NCBI GenBank assembly: GCA_028753945.1
Contig: JAPNXP010000011.1
Location: forward strand, 744,001 to 808,000
Reading direction: 5' to 3'
Source: Hexactinellida sp. DTS-2022
Lineage: Eukaryota; Porifera; Hexactinellida
Length of the DNA: 64,000 bases
Shown: one piece after another, positions 40,353-51,604 of the stretch
Layout: the number at the start of each line of letters is the position of its first letter
Position numbering within the stretch: position 1 is the first letter of the stretch
The notes under the pieces: model-generated
The model's input: only the letters and a program-made list of their open reading frames with translations
Told to the model about the DNA's origin: nothing
The model's database searches: none
Position numbers and translations under genes: made by a program

Positions 40353-41205
40353 TAATACAATTCGGACACCAAACACGCACACAGACGAATAGTCATTTAA
40401 TAGATATTCCATTTCATTAATCCATTGTTTGTATATCTGTCATCGTTTTAAAATTGAAATCAGCATACTCGCTTACTTTGAATGATATATGGGGATTAAG
40501 TTTATATTCCATTATAAATGCGTTATAAACCCCCCTTACACTCTAATACATTTCGGGCACCAAGCATACACATAGACAAATATTTATACAAATAGATATT
40601 CCATCTCATTAATCCATTGTTTGAATATCAGAATCGTTCTGAAATTGAATAACTGTTGAGTTAAATTGAATTTTCTTATAGGAGAAAACTTTAATACAAC
40701 TATTGTATTAGAAATCGATTTATATAGTAGCAGCTATTGAATCAAATTGAATTATTCATAGACACTAGAATACTTTATTTTAACTATGATATCAGAAATT
40801 GATTTGTATAGTAATAGCTATTGAATGTAAATTAACTATTCATATATTCTAGAATTCTTTATTGTAATTATGATATCAACAATAACTTGAATCGAAATAA
40901 CACTGAATCTAATTGAATTATTCATAAATATAGTTATTCATTGAAACCACGAAATAATTGCATAATTGAATATTAATGAATTTATGATTTTAGAAAGTTA
41001 AGGGTGAATTGTGGCAACTTTGAGCCTAATTATTGGGAAAATGAGGACAGATTAAAAAATCGTGAAGAGCTATCAGTTGCAAAATACTTTTCTGATACTA
41101 ATGATTCTAAATTTTTTTTGTTATTGCATTTATTTTCTTATGGGACAAAAAAAGCTAAAAGTCCCGTTAAAAATTTTCCCAAGTCGAAATTAATAAATCG
41201 TGACC
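40353..41205 (+). repeat. 0.85-kb duplicated segment, copy 2 (no insert)
   Basis: Matches 37504-39045 without the Helitron-like insert. Weaker similarity continues to about 41255. Confidence 0.85.
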
Positions 41206-41334
41206 CCAGGTGCACATCTGTGACCCATGAGACACATATTCTGAAAATTTTGGCTCTTAGTTAATAAAACTCTGGTCAGTAGAGAGGCTACGGACCAATA
41301 ACAATAATAATATTAATAACCAAAGCACTAAGAC

Positions 41335-41490
41335 CAATACTGGGCCACTATACTATAGTATAGTCGGCACAGTAAAAAACATCCAAGGCAGTAAGATTAG
41401 AACTGGGCCACTATACTATAATATAGTCGGCACAGTAAAAATCCAAGGCAGTGATTTCAATGCTGGGACTATAGTATAGTCGGTACAGTA
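41335..41490 (+). repeat. three tandem palindromic units (ctatactatagtatag)
   Basis: Three units of about 55-65 bp, each with tgggccACTATACTATAGTATAGTcgg-type palindromes followed by cacagtaaaa and atccaaggcagt. Confidence 0.8.
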
Positions 41491-41584
41491 AAAATAGCTG
41501 AGAGCTGATGTGATTCAGATTTGAAAGAGATCCAACATCTTTTAAATCGACCATTATTGTAAGGTTCTTAAACTTCACTGTATT

Positions 41585-42822
41585 AGTTAGGGAATTTTAG
41601 CCCAAATTATAGGTCAACCTCGAAAAAAATTGTTACCAAACAATTTCTACACTAGCGTCTTCTTCTATGTCCGAATAAACATAGAAAAAAAGTTGCAAGC
41701 CCAAAGCTGTGAGGAAAATTTTTTACACCCCTTCAAACCTGGGGACCAGGGGCCAAAAATCGCCGATATTTTTACCTTTTTTTTTTCATTAAAATCAATT
41801 TATATGGTGTATTTTGGAATAAGGAATTGTTTAGAACCACCCATTTTATGCTAGCATTAATAGAACCTCTCGAACTTTGAGCATTTACTCGAAAAATTCG
41901 AATATCTGAAACCTAATACTACAAAAGTTAGGCCCTATCAAATAAATTACTTGTTTAATATTCCCGCCCGTCCCAATTTTTACACTCCGTCCGGATTCAT
42001 TTACTATTAACTTATGAACTTAATAGTGCAAAATATTAGCTATTGACTGATGTTAAATATTCCTAATGTATCAATTTTAATAAGTCAAGAATTTTAGAGC
42101 ATTACTTTTATATTTTGGGCATTGCCTTGTGTTTTTCTATTTAAATTAAATCAGAATATGTATTTTATTTGATATTGGATATGTTGTTTCATATTAAATT
42201 ATTAATGGAATAAAAAAGAAAAAGAAAATCCCGTCCGCCGTCCTTATTTTCTAAAAAATCTGGATGATAAACAAGTAAATTTTTACATGTATTTATGTTG
42301 CGGTGTGTACCACACACACACTGTCATGTTAGTGTGTGCAGGTACACACTGCTGTATGACCGCACACAATCAGTGTATTAGTGTGTGCGGGCACACACTG
42401 GTACCTGCCACAATTAATGACTAGACTACATTGTCTCAATAAACACTAAGGAGTTTGTGTAATTGCGAAAGAGATCGAATGCCGGCTGCTATCCTCGTGT
42501 ATTCGGTACATACAAACCAGGGAATGAAAGGTTCACGAACGAACTTATTGAACTTGAACTGAACGAACTGAACGCAAGACTTTGATGGCATTTACGCTGG
42601 ACGAACTGAACGAACGTCAACGGTTGCCTGAACGGCAGTTGAACGAACTGAACGAACGCTGGTGGTGTTGAAGTTAGGAGGTGAACGTGAACGAACTGAA
42701 CGTGCGTTAATTTGAAATGAACTGAATTTGGTTTATTCAGTCCGTTCGTGAACCTTTCATTCCCTGATACAAACTATAATTTTTTAATCCGTAATAATGA
42801 TTATTTAATCATAGACTATAGT
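41585..42822 (+). repeat. left arm of a long inverted repeat
   Basis: Reads tagttagggaatt...cctcgaaaaaaattgttacc inward and matches the reverse complement of 44190-45140 at high identity, except for the hAT MITE at 42518-42766. It contains a Harbinger-like block (41941-42285) and gtgtgtgcggg/gtgtgtaccac palindromes at 42300-42415. Confidence 0.88.
42518..42766. mobile_element. hAT-type MITE, 249 bp, with GAACGAACT repeats
   Basis: Ends CAGGGAATGAAAGGTTCACG and CGTGAACCTTTCATTCCCTG, duplication atacaaac at 42510-42517 and 42767-42774. The other arm of the inverted repeat shows the empty site at about 44228-44240. Confidence 0.95.
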
Positions 42823-44189
42823 AGGATACTACAACTATTTAATACTACTCTAAGCAGCAAAGTTTCAAAATTGTTCGCTTATTTTCTGGGTGGCCTTTCT
42901 GCCTTACAGATAAGCCTAACTAGACCATTTATGATAGGGGTATAAAATTTAGGCAGGAGAAAGAGAATCGAACTTCGAATTCTCAATTTTTCATTCAATT
43001 CCAGTATTACATCGAACTTAGTGTATTTGTTATTTTTCCATTTAAACTTTACTACATTGAATTAAAATCAAAGTATGTTTAAAGAGTTGCTTAGGGTTTT
43101 CATGTAGGTACTAGGTAGACTCCATGGGTCTCCATGGATAGCGAACCGACACGAATATTGCTTACTGCATTATGTATTTCAAAGTGTTTACTACTGGGTG
43201 GCAGTGTTGCCGTCGATATGGGAATACCCACAGCATTTCCATATGATGGGAATGGGGAAAATTTTCATGCTATGTTAATTCCCGCGAGTTGAAATCCTAT
43301 GGGAATGCTCTTTGCTGCGGGGTCATGTAAAGAATAAGAAATTCTATTTAATAAAACGAAAACATGTTCCAAAGTATTCATAAATTTGGAAGCATACGAA
43401 AGAATGTGTCATCCATCCTGTCTGTGAGCTGTTTTGTAATATATATTATGTATTATTGACTTGTAGTATGATCTAACTAACATCAACTGTGTAGTTAGGC
43501 TGGTCACGGGCTGATCTATAAAGCTGAATTGCCAGCCTGAAAAATGATGTAATTTATAATCAGGGCGGGAAGGAGCTGTTACAGTTAACAGCAAATATAA
43601 CAGCCAACTGTAGTTTAACTAGTAACATTAAATGCGTCATTAACAGCATATTAAGGGTCTGATATTTACATTAATCTCCTTTTGTATCTCATAGGAGACA
43701 TTCTATAATAATTGGGATCGAAATTCAACTGTGAAAGAACGATTTGCAATTACTGGGCCCTCTTAATTAAAAGCGAATAGTTTCTTATTTCTAGAAACTA
43801 AAAAAAAGCTGCTAAATACAATTTTAGCTTATGTGGCTTAAATATACTGACAATTGTCAAGTGTACTTTTGTGTAAGCAGGTGAATAGATAAATTTTAAG
43901 TAGTGTGGCGCTTACACCGCGAGCAGAGTAATATACTATATGTAATATGTATAGTATGGGCATATAGTTCACAGTTTGTATAATATCTGGAGTGATTAAA
44001 ACTCCTCTACCCCCCTTATCTACACCCATCGTAAGTGTTTCCAGATACTCTATACTTGAAAAATTTACTGAAAATTGGCTTGATAAAAAAGAAGGAGTGT
44101 AAAAAATAAGCTGTAAACAGCAAGAGTAATGCTGTTAACAGTTAACAGAAAAATAGGCTATTACAACATTTCTAACATTCCTGTTTATA
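42823..44189. other. spacer between inverted arms
   Basis: No transposase or other gene seen. A degraded relative of the 7942-8188 MITE lies at about 43203-43330, and scattered frames are short. Confidence 0.45.
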
Positions 44190-45140
44190 ATTAAATAATT
44201 ATTATTACGGAATAAAAAATTATAGTTTGTATGTACCGAATACACGAGGATAGCAGCCGGCATTCGATCTCTTTCGCAATTACACAAACTCCTTAGTGTT
44301 TATTGAGACAATGTAGCCTAGTCATTAATTGTGTGCAGGTACCAGTGTGTGCCCGCACACACTAATACACTGATTGTGTGCGGTCATACAGCAGTGTGTA
44401 CCTGCACACACTAACATGACAGTGTGTGTGTGGTACACACCGCAACATAAATACATGTAAAAATTTACTTGTCTACCATCCAGATTTTTTAGAAAATAAG
44501 GACGGCGGACGGGATTTTCTTTTTCTTTTTAATTCCATTAATATGAAACAACATATCCAATATCAAATAAAATACATATTCTGATTTAATTTAATTAGAA
44601 AAACACAAGGCAATGCCCAAAATATAAAAGTAATACTCTAAAATTCTTGACTTATTAAAATTGATACATTAGGAATATTTAACATCAGTCAATAGCTAAT
44701 ATTTTGCACTATTAAGTTCATAAGTTAATAGTAAATGAATCCGGACGGAGTGTAAAAATTGGGACGGGCGGGAATATTAAACAAGTAATTTATTTGATAG
44801 GGCCTAACTTTTGTAGTATTAGGTTTCAGATATTCGAATTTTTCGAGTAAATGCTCAAAGTTCGAGAGGTTCTATTAATGCTAGCATAAAATGGGTGGTT
44901 CTAAACAATTCCTTATTCCAAAATACACCATGTAAATTGATTTTAATGAAAAAAAAAAAGGTAAAAATATCGGCGATTTTTGGCCCCTGGTCCCCAGGTT
45001 TGAAGGGGTGTAAAAAATTTTCCTCACAGCTTTGGGCTTGCAACTTTTTTTCTATGTTTATTCGGACATAGAAGAAGACGCTTGTGTAGAAATTGTTTGG
45101 TAACAATTTTTTTCGAGGTTTTGAGTTATAATTCCCTAAC
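44190..45140 (-). repeat. right arm of the long inverted repeat
   Basis: Reverse complement of 41585-42822 without the hAT insert. The frame 44855-45106 mirrors 41630-41854 and is not a gene. Confidence 0.88.
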
Positions 45141-47240
45141 TATATGCAATATCCAATACTTTGGAAAAAAGGGAAACCAAAACATGGAAGTGTATATATA
45201 ACCAGGGGCGCATACCCGATACGGCAGGAGCGGCGAGTGCCGTACCACTTTAGTATTACCAGCTTTGCTATACCACCTCTGTCTGTTCGAAATAAACAAT
45301 TCCTTGATAATTTAATGATTTTTATACCAAGGTTGCAAGTATAAATTCACGCCTAACAGATGTAAATGGAGCGGCCTCGCCGAACCACATTCGGGAAACT
45401 GGTGCGGCGTCGACGGACCACATTCAAATACTGTAAAATTCTCCGCCGTACCACTTTTTGAAAGGACGTGTCTCCCATGTACATAATCCGAGGAGATGGT
45501 AATTGTAATTTCTCGGCTATAAGTTATATCTTAACAGGATTAAAAATTTAAAATAAGATCTCTTTTGTAATAAAGAATTGGATATTGGCTATAAAAACTA
45601 CTGAAATATTTACCCAGTCAGTCAATGACTATGTGGTTCGATGGTTCGAAATTGTCTTTCAGATACTGATAAAAAATGATGCCTACAACTAGTTTACAAT
45701 GACATAAATTTCCTTCACCATTTACTCTGACCATAGGCATAGTTATCCGAAAATGTCCGGGCGGCCCCTTGACCTACCCGAAAGTACTAGAACTTGCGAT
45801 ACCCTAAGCTACCACTTATTTACCTAATGCCGTAATCAGGCACGGGATCCAGTATTGAAATGAGTGCGAGTGCTTTGGTATTTTAGACCGCATCCTCTCC
45901 ACAGAACATAATTTTAATGAATAAGAGCAGATTTCAGCAACCAAAGAAATTAACAACACAATTATGGCACAAATTAAAGCCAATTAGAAACTTGTGCACT
46001 GTGAAATGTGTAGAACTTAATCTTTTATTGAATGCATATAAATTGAATATTGGGCACTATAATGTTTCTGTTAGAACATAATATCGGTGTCGGACCACTG
46101 TCGGTGCACATCGGTGAAATCGATAGCTAACACCTATTGCTAACACTTCATTTTAATTCAAAGTGGTAAAAAAAAAATTTCAACTTTAATAATTATATTA
46201 TTCCGCTTATAACGAAGTCATTTATGTCCCATATAGCCTCTAAGCTATTGAATTTACTCCGGTTATAACCAATTCTGCTTATAACGAAATCAATTTATAA
46301 TAAACTCCGGTTCAACGAAATTAAACTTATAATGAACTCTTTTTAGATCGAACTCCGTACCGAACTCCGGTTATAACAAACTCCGCTTATAACGAAATGA
46401 AACTAAGGTCCCGAGCACTTCGTTATAACGGAAGTTGACTGTATGACACATTTACAATTTGAACTTGTAACCATAAATATATTGGAAACTTTGCAAGTTT
46501 CATTTAAGGTATTAAATATAAGTGATATAATTTCATAATTATTGTCTCCATTGCCTATTGGTGTGAAGCTCTAATAAATTTTGTGATATGTGGAACAATG
46601 TTTGCAATCAAAGAATAACCATTATTACACTGTGAAATAATATGAAGCGATAAATCCATTAGAGCCTAAAAGAACGAGCCCCGGGATGTAAAAGATATGT
46701 TAAACAATATAAGAAATGTGCCATCAGTTAATGTTTTATGCGACGGTTGTGGGCCCCCAGTTCAAAAACTCTAGCTACGCCCCTGATGCTGCTATATTCA
46801 AACTGAAAATTAAGAATATACGTGTATATTCCATAACAACGACAGATTATGTGAGTGTATTTCCTTCTGCAAGAATACTCTATAAAAAATGTACTGACGT
46901 ATTTAAATCTTATTATTTCAATCTGTATTTAGCATATAGAGGCGCTTCCAATTTGCTTAGAGGGGTTATCGAGTGTGCTAAAATCAAATATTGTGGGAAA
47001 ATTCATTTTAAATTCATATTCAGAATAATATTATTTAAATATACTGCATTTGAATTGATGTTAAAATAGTATTCATCTACATTGGAGCAATTTTGTTAGT
47101 CTACTATATTTTTAAGTAAAGATTCAAGCTAGATCAATTCTATTTTGCATGTAATTACTGCAGCTTTAGCATACCATCCAAACACCATTAAGCAACTAGG
47201 AACGATTGGACAGAGAACTAAAAACTTAACTTTTAAAGTG
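45141..47240. other. 2.1 kb without a recognised gene
   Basis: Contains a half-copy of a TA-target MITE with tataacgaa units (about 46195-46441, ending in agttgactgta), hAT-end-like fragments at 45203 and 46750, and an open frame at 46716-47069 that overlaps one of them. None supports a host gene. Confidence 0.4.
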
Positions 47241-47244
47241 ACAA

Positions 47245-47271
47245 TTATGGAGTATTACTAATACTCCATAA
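47245..47271. repeat. perfect palindrome, 13-bp arms, 1-base loop
   Basis: TTATGGAGTATTA, then C, then its exact reverse complement. Confidence 0.95.
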
Positions 47272-47280
47272 CAAATGCTC

Positions 47281-47331
47281 AATATTCCGGGACTTCCTCT
47301 AATACTGTATTAGAGGAAGTCCCGGAATATT
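47281..47331. repeat. perfect palindrome, 25-bp arms, 1-base loop
   Basis: Arms at 47281-47305 and 47307-47331 are exact reverse complements around a single T. They contain TTCCGGGACTTCCTC. Confidence 0.97.
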
Positions 47332-47623
47332 GGGCTATTATTGAGCCTAAATCCTTATATGTCGGTAAGGATTATTTACATAATTTGAATGGTTTGGCGG
47401 TTGGTTTATATCGCTGTAGGATATTTAGTTAACCTATGGTGGAGAGTTTTCCTACAATTAATTTATCGTACTTAATAAAATATATGTACTAGCAAAATGG
47501 ATAAACAACACAAAATCTGTATTCCAAATTGCATAAAGATATATTGATATACTCGATACACTGATACAATATACTTCTAATATAGTAGTCTCTGTTAATT
47601 TACAAAGATAAGTTCTCAGCAAC

Positions 47624-48316
47624 TTATGGTGCAAGAGTAAAAAACTGTGTGAATAGCAGTATTAATAGCATTATCATAAAATCCACTTTATTACCAATTG
47701 CAGAGGAGGAGCAAACCATATTTTCAGCAGAATATATATTAGTACAACCATTACACGTTCCATTACAGTTAGAAGGAAGGTAAAATACTTCTTGAATAGG
47801 TGCATTACCATCCCAACAGTTTATACTAATATGAATAGCCAATGCTTTGGTTGAACCGAACGAAAATGTTAACGGTCTGTTTCGATCGTTTGTATTTACA
47901 GTCATAGAAATATAGAATCCTTGAGAGAGAAACCATGTCTCAATATTCCCTTCTATCTGATAGTTTATGCCTGGAGTTTGTAAGAAGTCAAAAAAGTTTG
48001 GGAGAGTATTTTCTGAATACACTGTGCGATTGCACAAACTACTATTCTCACCCATATAATTCCATAAAGCTTGTTCATTAAGACTAAATAATGCATAATT
48101 AGCTGGTGCATCTATTCCTGGAACAACAGCTGACATAAATCGTCTCTCCAAGCCTTTATCCACATCTCGCCAAAGCCTACCTACTACTGTTGAATTTGAA
48201 TTACTTTGAATCGAATAAAAAGCAGTGTAACTTGGTGGAATTTGAGGTGGAGATAAGAGAGATTGAGTTGTTGATGCAAGATATAAGATTGCTAAACATT
48301 TTAGCAGAATCTTCAT
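47624..48316 (-). CDS. secreted, probably membrane-anchored orphan protein, 230 aa
   Basis: The first ATG is at 48316 (the longer frame upstream uses TTG). Residues 1-19 (MKILLKCLAILYLASTTQS) are a clear signal peptide. The mature part has several N-glycosylation sites (NST, NSS, NRT, NGT), a cysteine at SLCNRT, then INCWDG and a compact CNGTCNGC cluster. The last roughly 20 residues (MIMLLILLFTQFFTLA) are hydrophobic and fit a GPI-attachment signal or a short anchor. The spacing loosely recalls ependymin-like secreted proteins, but I cannot assign a family. Single exon, no lesions. A TA-target MITE lies 77 bp upstream of the ATG and could affect its promoter. Confidence 0.75.
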   Translation of the reverse strand: MKILLKCLAILYLASTTQSLLSPPQIPPSYTAFYSIQSNSNSTVVGRLWRDVDKGLERRFMSAVVPGIDAPANYALFSLNEQALWNYMGENSSLCNRTVYSENTLPNFFDFLQTPGINYQIEGNIETWFLSQGFYISMTVNTNDRNRPLTFSFGSTKALAIHISINCWDGNAPIQEVFYLPSNCNGTCNGCTNIYSAENMVCSSSAIGNKVDFMIMLLILLFTQFFTLAP

Positions 48317-48392
48317 GTTTGAATTGAGAACCAAGGTAAAAAGAAATGACTAACATTTAAATTATTATATAAATTATTGTTAAAAGAAAATA

Positions 48393-48573
48393 CAGTTGAA
48401 CCTCGTTAGTACGAACACGGTTAATACGAATTTCCGGTTAATACGAACATAGAGTTCCACAAAATCAGGTCCCTAAATGGCTATTCAATGAGTATTACTC
48501 CGGTTAATACGAATTTCAGATAAAGCTAACACATTTACCATCCGTTGGTATTCGTATTAATGAGGTTATGCTG
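48393..48573. mobile_element. pogo/Tc1-like MITE, 181 bp, upstream of the orphan gene
   Basis: Ends CAGTTGAACCTCGTTAGTAC and TTAATGAGGTTATGCTG with TA on both sides; internal gttaatacgaattt units. Confidence 0.85.
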
Positions 48574-48875
48574 TATCTATGTTGGTCGGTGTACGAACGC
48601 TACTTACAACCGTAATCAGTAAGAAGGGTGCTTTTTAAATTTTGATAAATTCTTAACGTAAAATTATGCACTTCCTTGTACCAGTAGAAGGAGCTCGGGA
48701 ACCATTAGTGATACGCCGAACCACAGTTTTAGAACGTCTGGTGAATGCCCTTTACAAAATCCTGTACCAGTAAAGGGAAATGTTTAGGTCCCGATACAAG
48801 TAGGAAATCAGAAACCTAGAACAATAGAATTACAGTTTCTGGAGAGTAAATAATCTACCCTTCTTAGGCAGGTGT
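48574..48875. other. no gene recognised
   Basis: Short repeats only (gtaccagtaaagg-type). Confidence 0.4.
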
Positions 48876-48899
48876 ACTTAATGGATATAGTGATATTGG

Positions 48900-49647
48900 C
48901 AGGAATGCCAACCTCTGGAAACAAAAAGTCGAGAGTTCGAAGATGAAAAATCGGGAGACTCAAAATATATGCGATTTCTTTGAATCTATCATGAATAGAA
49001 CGACACAATGTTATTATTTAGTATGTTTGGATATCTACAATTACAAATTTCTTCCCGCGTATCTCGTATTCACCCAATGTATGCAATAAGCAACAAAAAC
49101 GAAATAGATAGATTAATCAATTGTATTTTTTCTACAAAGTATGTTTTTTTTTATTGCAAATATAAATATCTTCAAAAGTTCTCGTAATTTATGGACATTT
49201 TTCTTTAGATTTCAAGGAATTTCATGACGATTAGGCCATCAGATTTGTAAAATGTATTGTAAACTTAATCCACCCGTCGTTGCATAGATCGACATATAAA
49301 CTAAACGAGAAAAAAAATCAGCATCGTATCTAGTATAACAACTTTCTGGAGGATGTAGGCGCAAGCCTCAAGGCCACCCGTGATTTCTTCCAAATTCGAA
49401 TTAAAACTTAATAGTACAGTGTATTATTAAGGGGCTAAATAATCTTAACTAACTTACAAGTATATGAGTAGAACAAAACTTGGTACTTCGTATCTAGACT
49501 AATTTAGCAAAACATCCAGTTATTACTTATATATCACAAAATATAAATATAGAAACAATTTCAAAAAAGCGGGAGTTTGAAAAGTTTGGCGGGAGATCGG
49601 GAGGATGGGATTAAAAAAAAGCAAAAATCGGGAGAGTTGGCAGCCTG
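48900..49647. mobile_element. hAT-like MITE, 748 bp
   Basis: Ends CAGGAATGCCAACCTCT and AGAGTTGGCAGCCTG; imperfect duplication atattgg/atgttgg. Further inverted pieces (aaaatcgggaga near both ends). Confidence 0.78.
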
Positions 49648-49660
49648 ATGTTGGATATAG

Positions 49661-49811
49661 TGTAACGATTGTATGAGTTTAATCAGATAATAAGAAAAAC
49701 AATTTAAGTGAAGTGCATAACAAACTAACTACTTGTGTTGTATACTACTTTATATACTATGAGTATCTGACGTTATAGAACTAAGAACTATGGATTAACA
49801 TATCTGTTACA
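49661..49811 (-). repeat. Ty3/gypsy 3' LTR
   Basis: 151 bp, TGTAACGATTG...ATCTGTTACA on the plus strand. About 95% identical to 54163-54314. Confidence 0.95.
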
Positions 49812-50250
49812 TCACCTCCCTTTAGAAGAAGTCTTGCATTTGATAATCCCTACTTTCCTGGACCCTTGTAATGTACTCTTTGTACTCTTTAGGTTTTCTG
49901 TCCCTTAGTGGGTACCTCCGTTAACTTCAGTGCAAGGAGTGTCATTCATTTCTTGGAAGTGTTCCTCTGACGGATTCTCAACATCAATTCCACTCCCCTC
50001 TGACATGTTTGTTTCATCTCTGGATGGATTTGTGAACTCCAGGGTTTCATCTTCTACCTCGTTATTTGTCTCAATTAACCTTTCTAAACTAGTATTAGCC
50101 GTATCCCTGTTGTTCATTTCTCCTGAAATTTGAGAGTTGGGTAACATAAAGTCGCTACCTCTACTTCCTTTGTATAGTTTACATCGGCTCAGGTGGATCC
50201 ACTTTGGTCCCCTACCGCAATCAATCTTGACGTCCGCCCTCTCCGTCCGA

Positions 50251-51368
50251 TTACCCTATAAGGTCCATTGAACCTTGGATCGAGAGAATCTGTACGTCTC
50301 TCATTTCGTTCGAATACTTATCGCCTGGGCAAGTTTCCGTCCTCCGTGTACCTCTGTCATATTTTTGTTGCATATTTCGCTTACTAATCCGATCATTCTC
50401 TGCTGCCTGCTCCAGGAGCTCGGCCTTTAGCTTCACCAATCGCTCGACGTGTTGTTGGTGTGTCTCGTCAGGACCCTCCTTGTGAGCAGCAATCCAGGCA
50501 TCAATAGGAGATGTAGGCTGTCTACCCGTGCTGAGTACATGGGCAGAGAATTTGGTTGATGAATTCTCTATGTTATTACAATAAAATGTAACTTCAGTCA
50601 AAATACTGGGCCATGCGTCCTTGTCTAGATTTCTTTCGATAGTTAAGCACCTTGCAACTTGCTTTACGAGTCCGATACTCCGTTCTGCAAGTCCGTCTGC
50701 TTGAGGGTGGTACGGGGATGTATGCCGCTTTTCAATACCAAATTTATCGCACATTTCTCTAACCTCAGTACCGTAGACATTGTGAGCCTGATCGGTAAGT
50801 ATACCTTTAGGCACCCCGTGACCCCGGAAAACCCAGCCGTTCTCGAACTCCTTAACGATTAGGAGGCCTTTTTATCCTTTAACGGAATAGCCTCTATATA
50901 GCGCGTGAAGACATCTACAATACACAAAAAGTATCTATAGTTCTCATCAGACCATGGAAGTGTAGCTATATCCATAGCAATCAGGTCACCAGGTCCAATT
51001 CCACTAATATCAAACTCTTCCATCGGTTGCCTAGGACTATTGGAGGGCTTAGCTCGTTGACAAGTAATACAATCATTACAGAATACCTTCACGCTTCGAG
51101 CCATCCCCTTCCAAAAGAAATTCCGCTTCAGTAATTGTAAGGTTCTAGCCTTCCCAAAGTGCCCAGCTGCGTGAACCTCTGAAATTACTCTTGTTTGGGT
51201 ATTCTTTGGAATAACCAGACGCTCATCAAAATATAATAATCCGTTCCTAAGTTCAAGGTGCGTCGTCATATACTTAAGCTGTCCTGTCCTTACGCAACCT
51301 TCCCTAATATGCTGCTCAGTTGCGCTAGACACCACCTCGTCGTCTTGATCCTTCTTTATGTCTACCAT
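50251..51368 (-). pseudogene. Ty3/gypsy integrase region
   Basis: 51368-50859 holds the zinc-binding HHCC part (VHAAGHFGKARTLQLLKRNF, CNDCITCQRAK) and the start of the catalytic core (DLIAMDIATLPW, with the first catalytic Asp). 50814-50251 in a second frame holds ILTDQAHNVYG with the second Asp and SPYHPQADGLAERSIGLVKQ with the catalytic Glu. The frame break near 50850 separates them. A Ser/Glu-rich tail continues to about 49905. Confidence 0.85.
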
Positions 51369-51604
51369 TCATTGGCAAATCGGCTCAGCAACAAATATTT
51401 TCTCTTCAAACTTAGTTTCGTCTTGAACCAAAGCGTCGATCGGTTTGCCTGGAACCCGACTGAGGTAGTCGGGTAACAAATTCTGGGCCCCTGGTCTATA
51501 GATGATTTCATAATCATACTCTTCCAGTTCTAATATCCAGCGCGCAAATGTATGGCTCGGGTCACGCTGGTTGCGGAGCCACAGTAAGGGGTTATGATCT
51601 GTTA

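Noticed and set aside
41630..41854. 74-codon frame mirrored at 44855-45106
   Set aside because: Both come from the arms of the long inverted repeat; no protein-like conservation pattern, only DNA identity.
46716..47069. 117-codon frame
   Set aside because: It overlaps a hAT-end-like fragment (gcccccagttcaaa) and has no recognisable domain or plausible signals.
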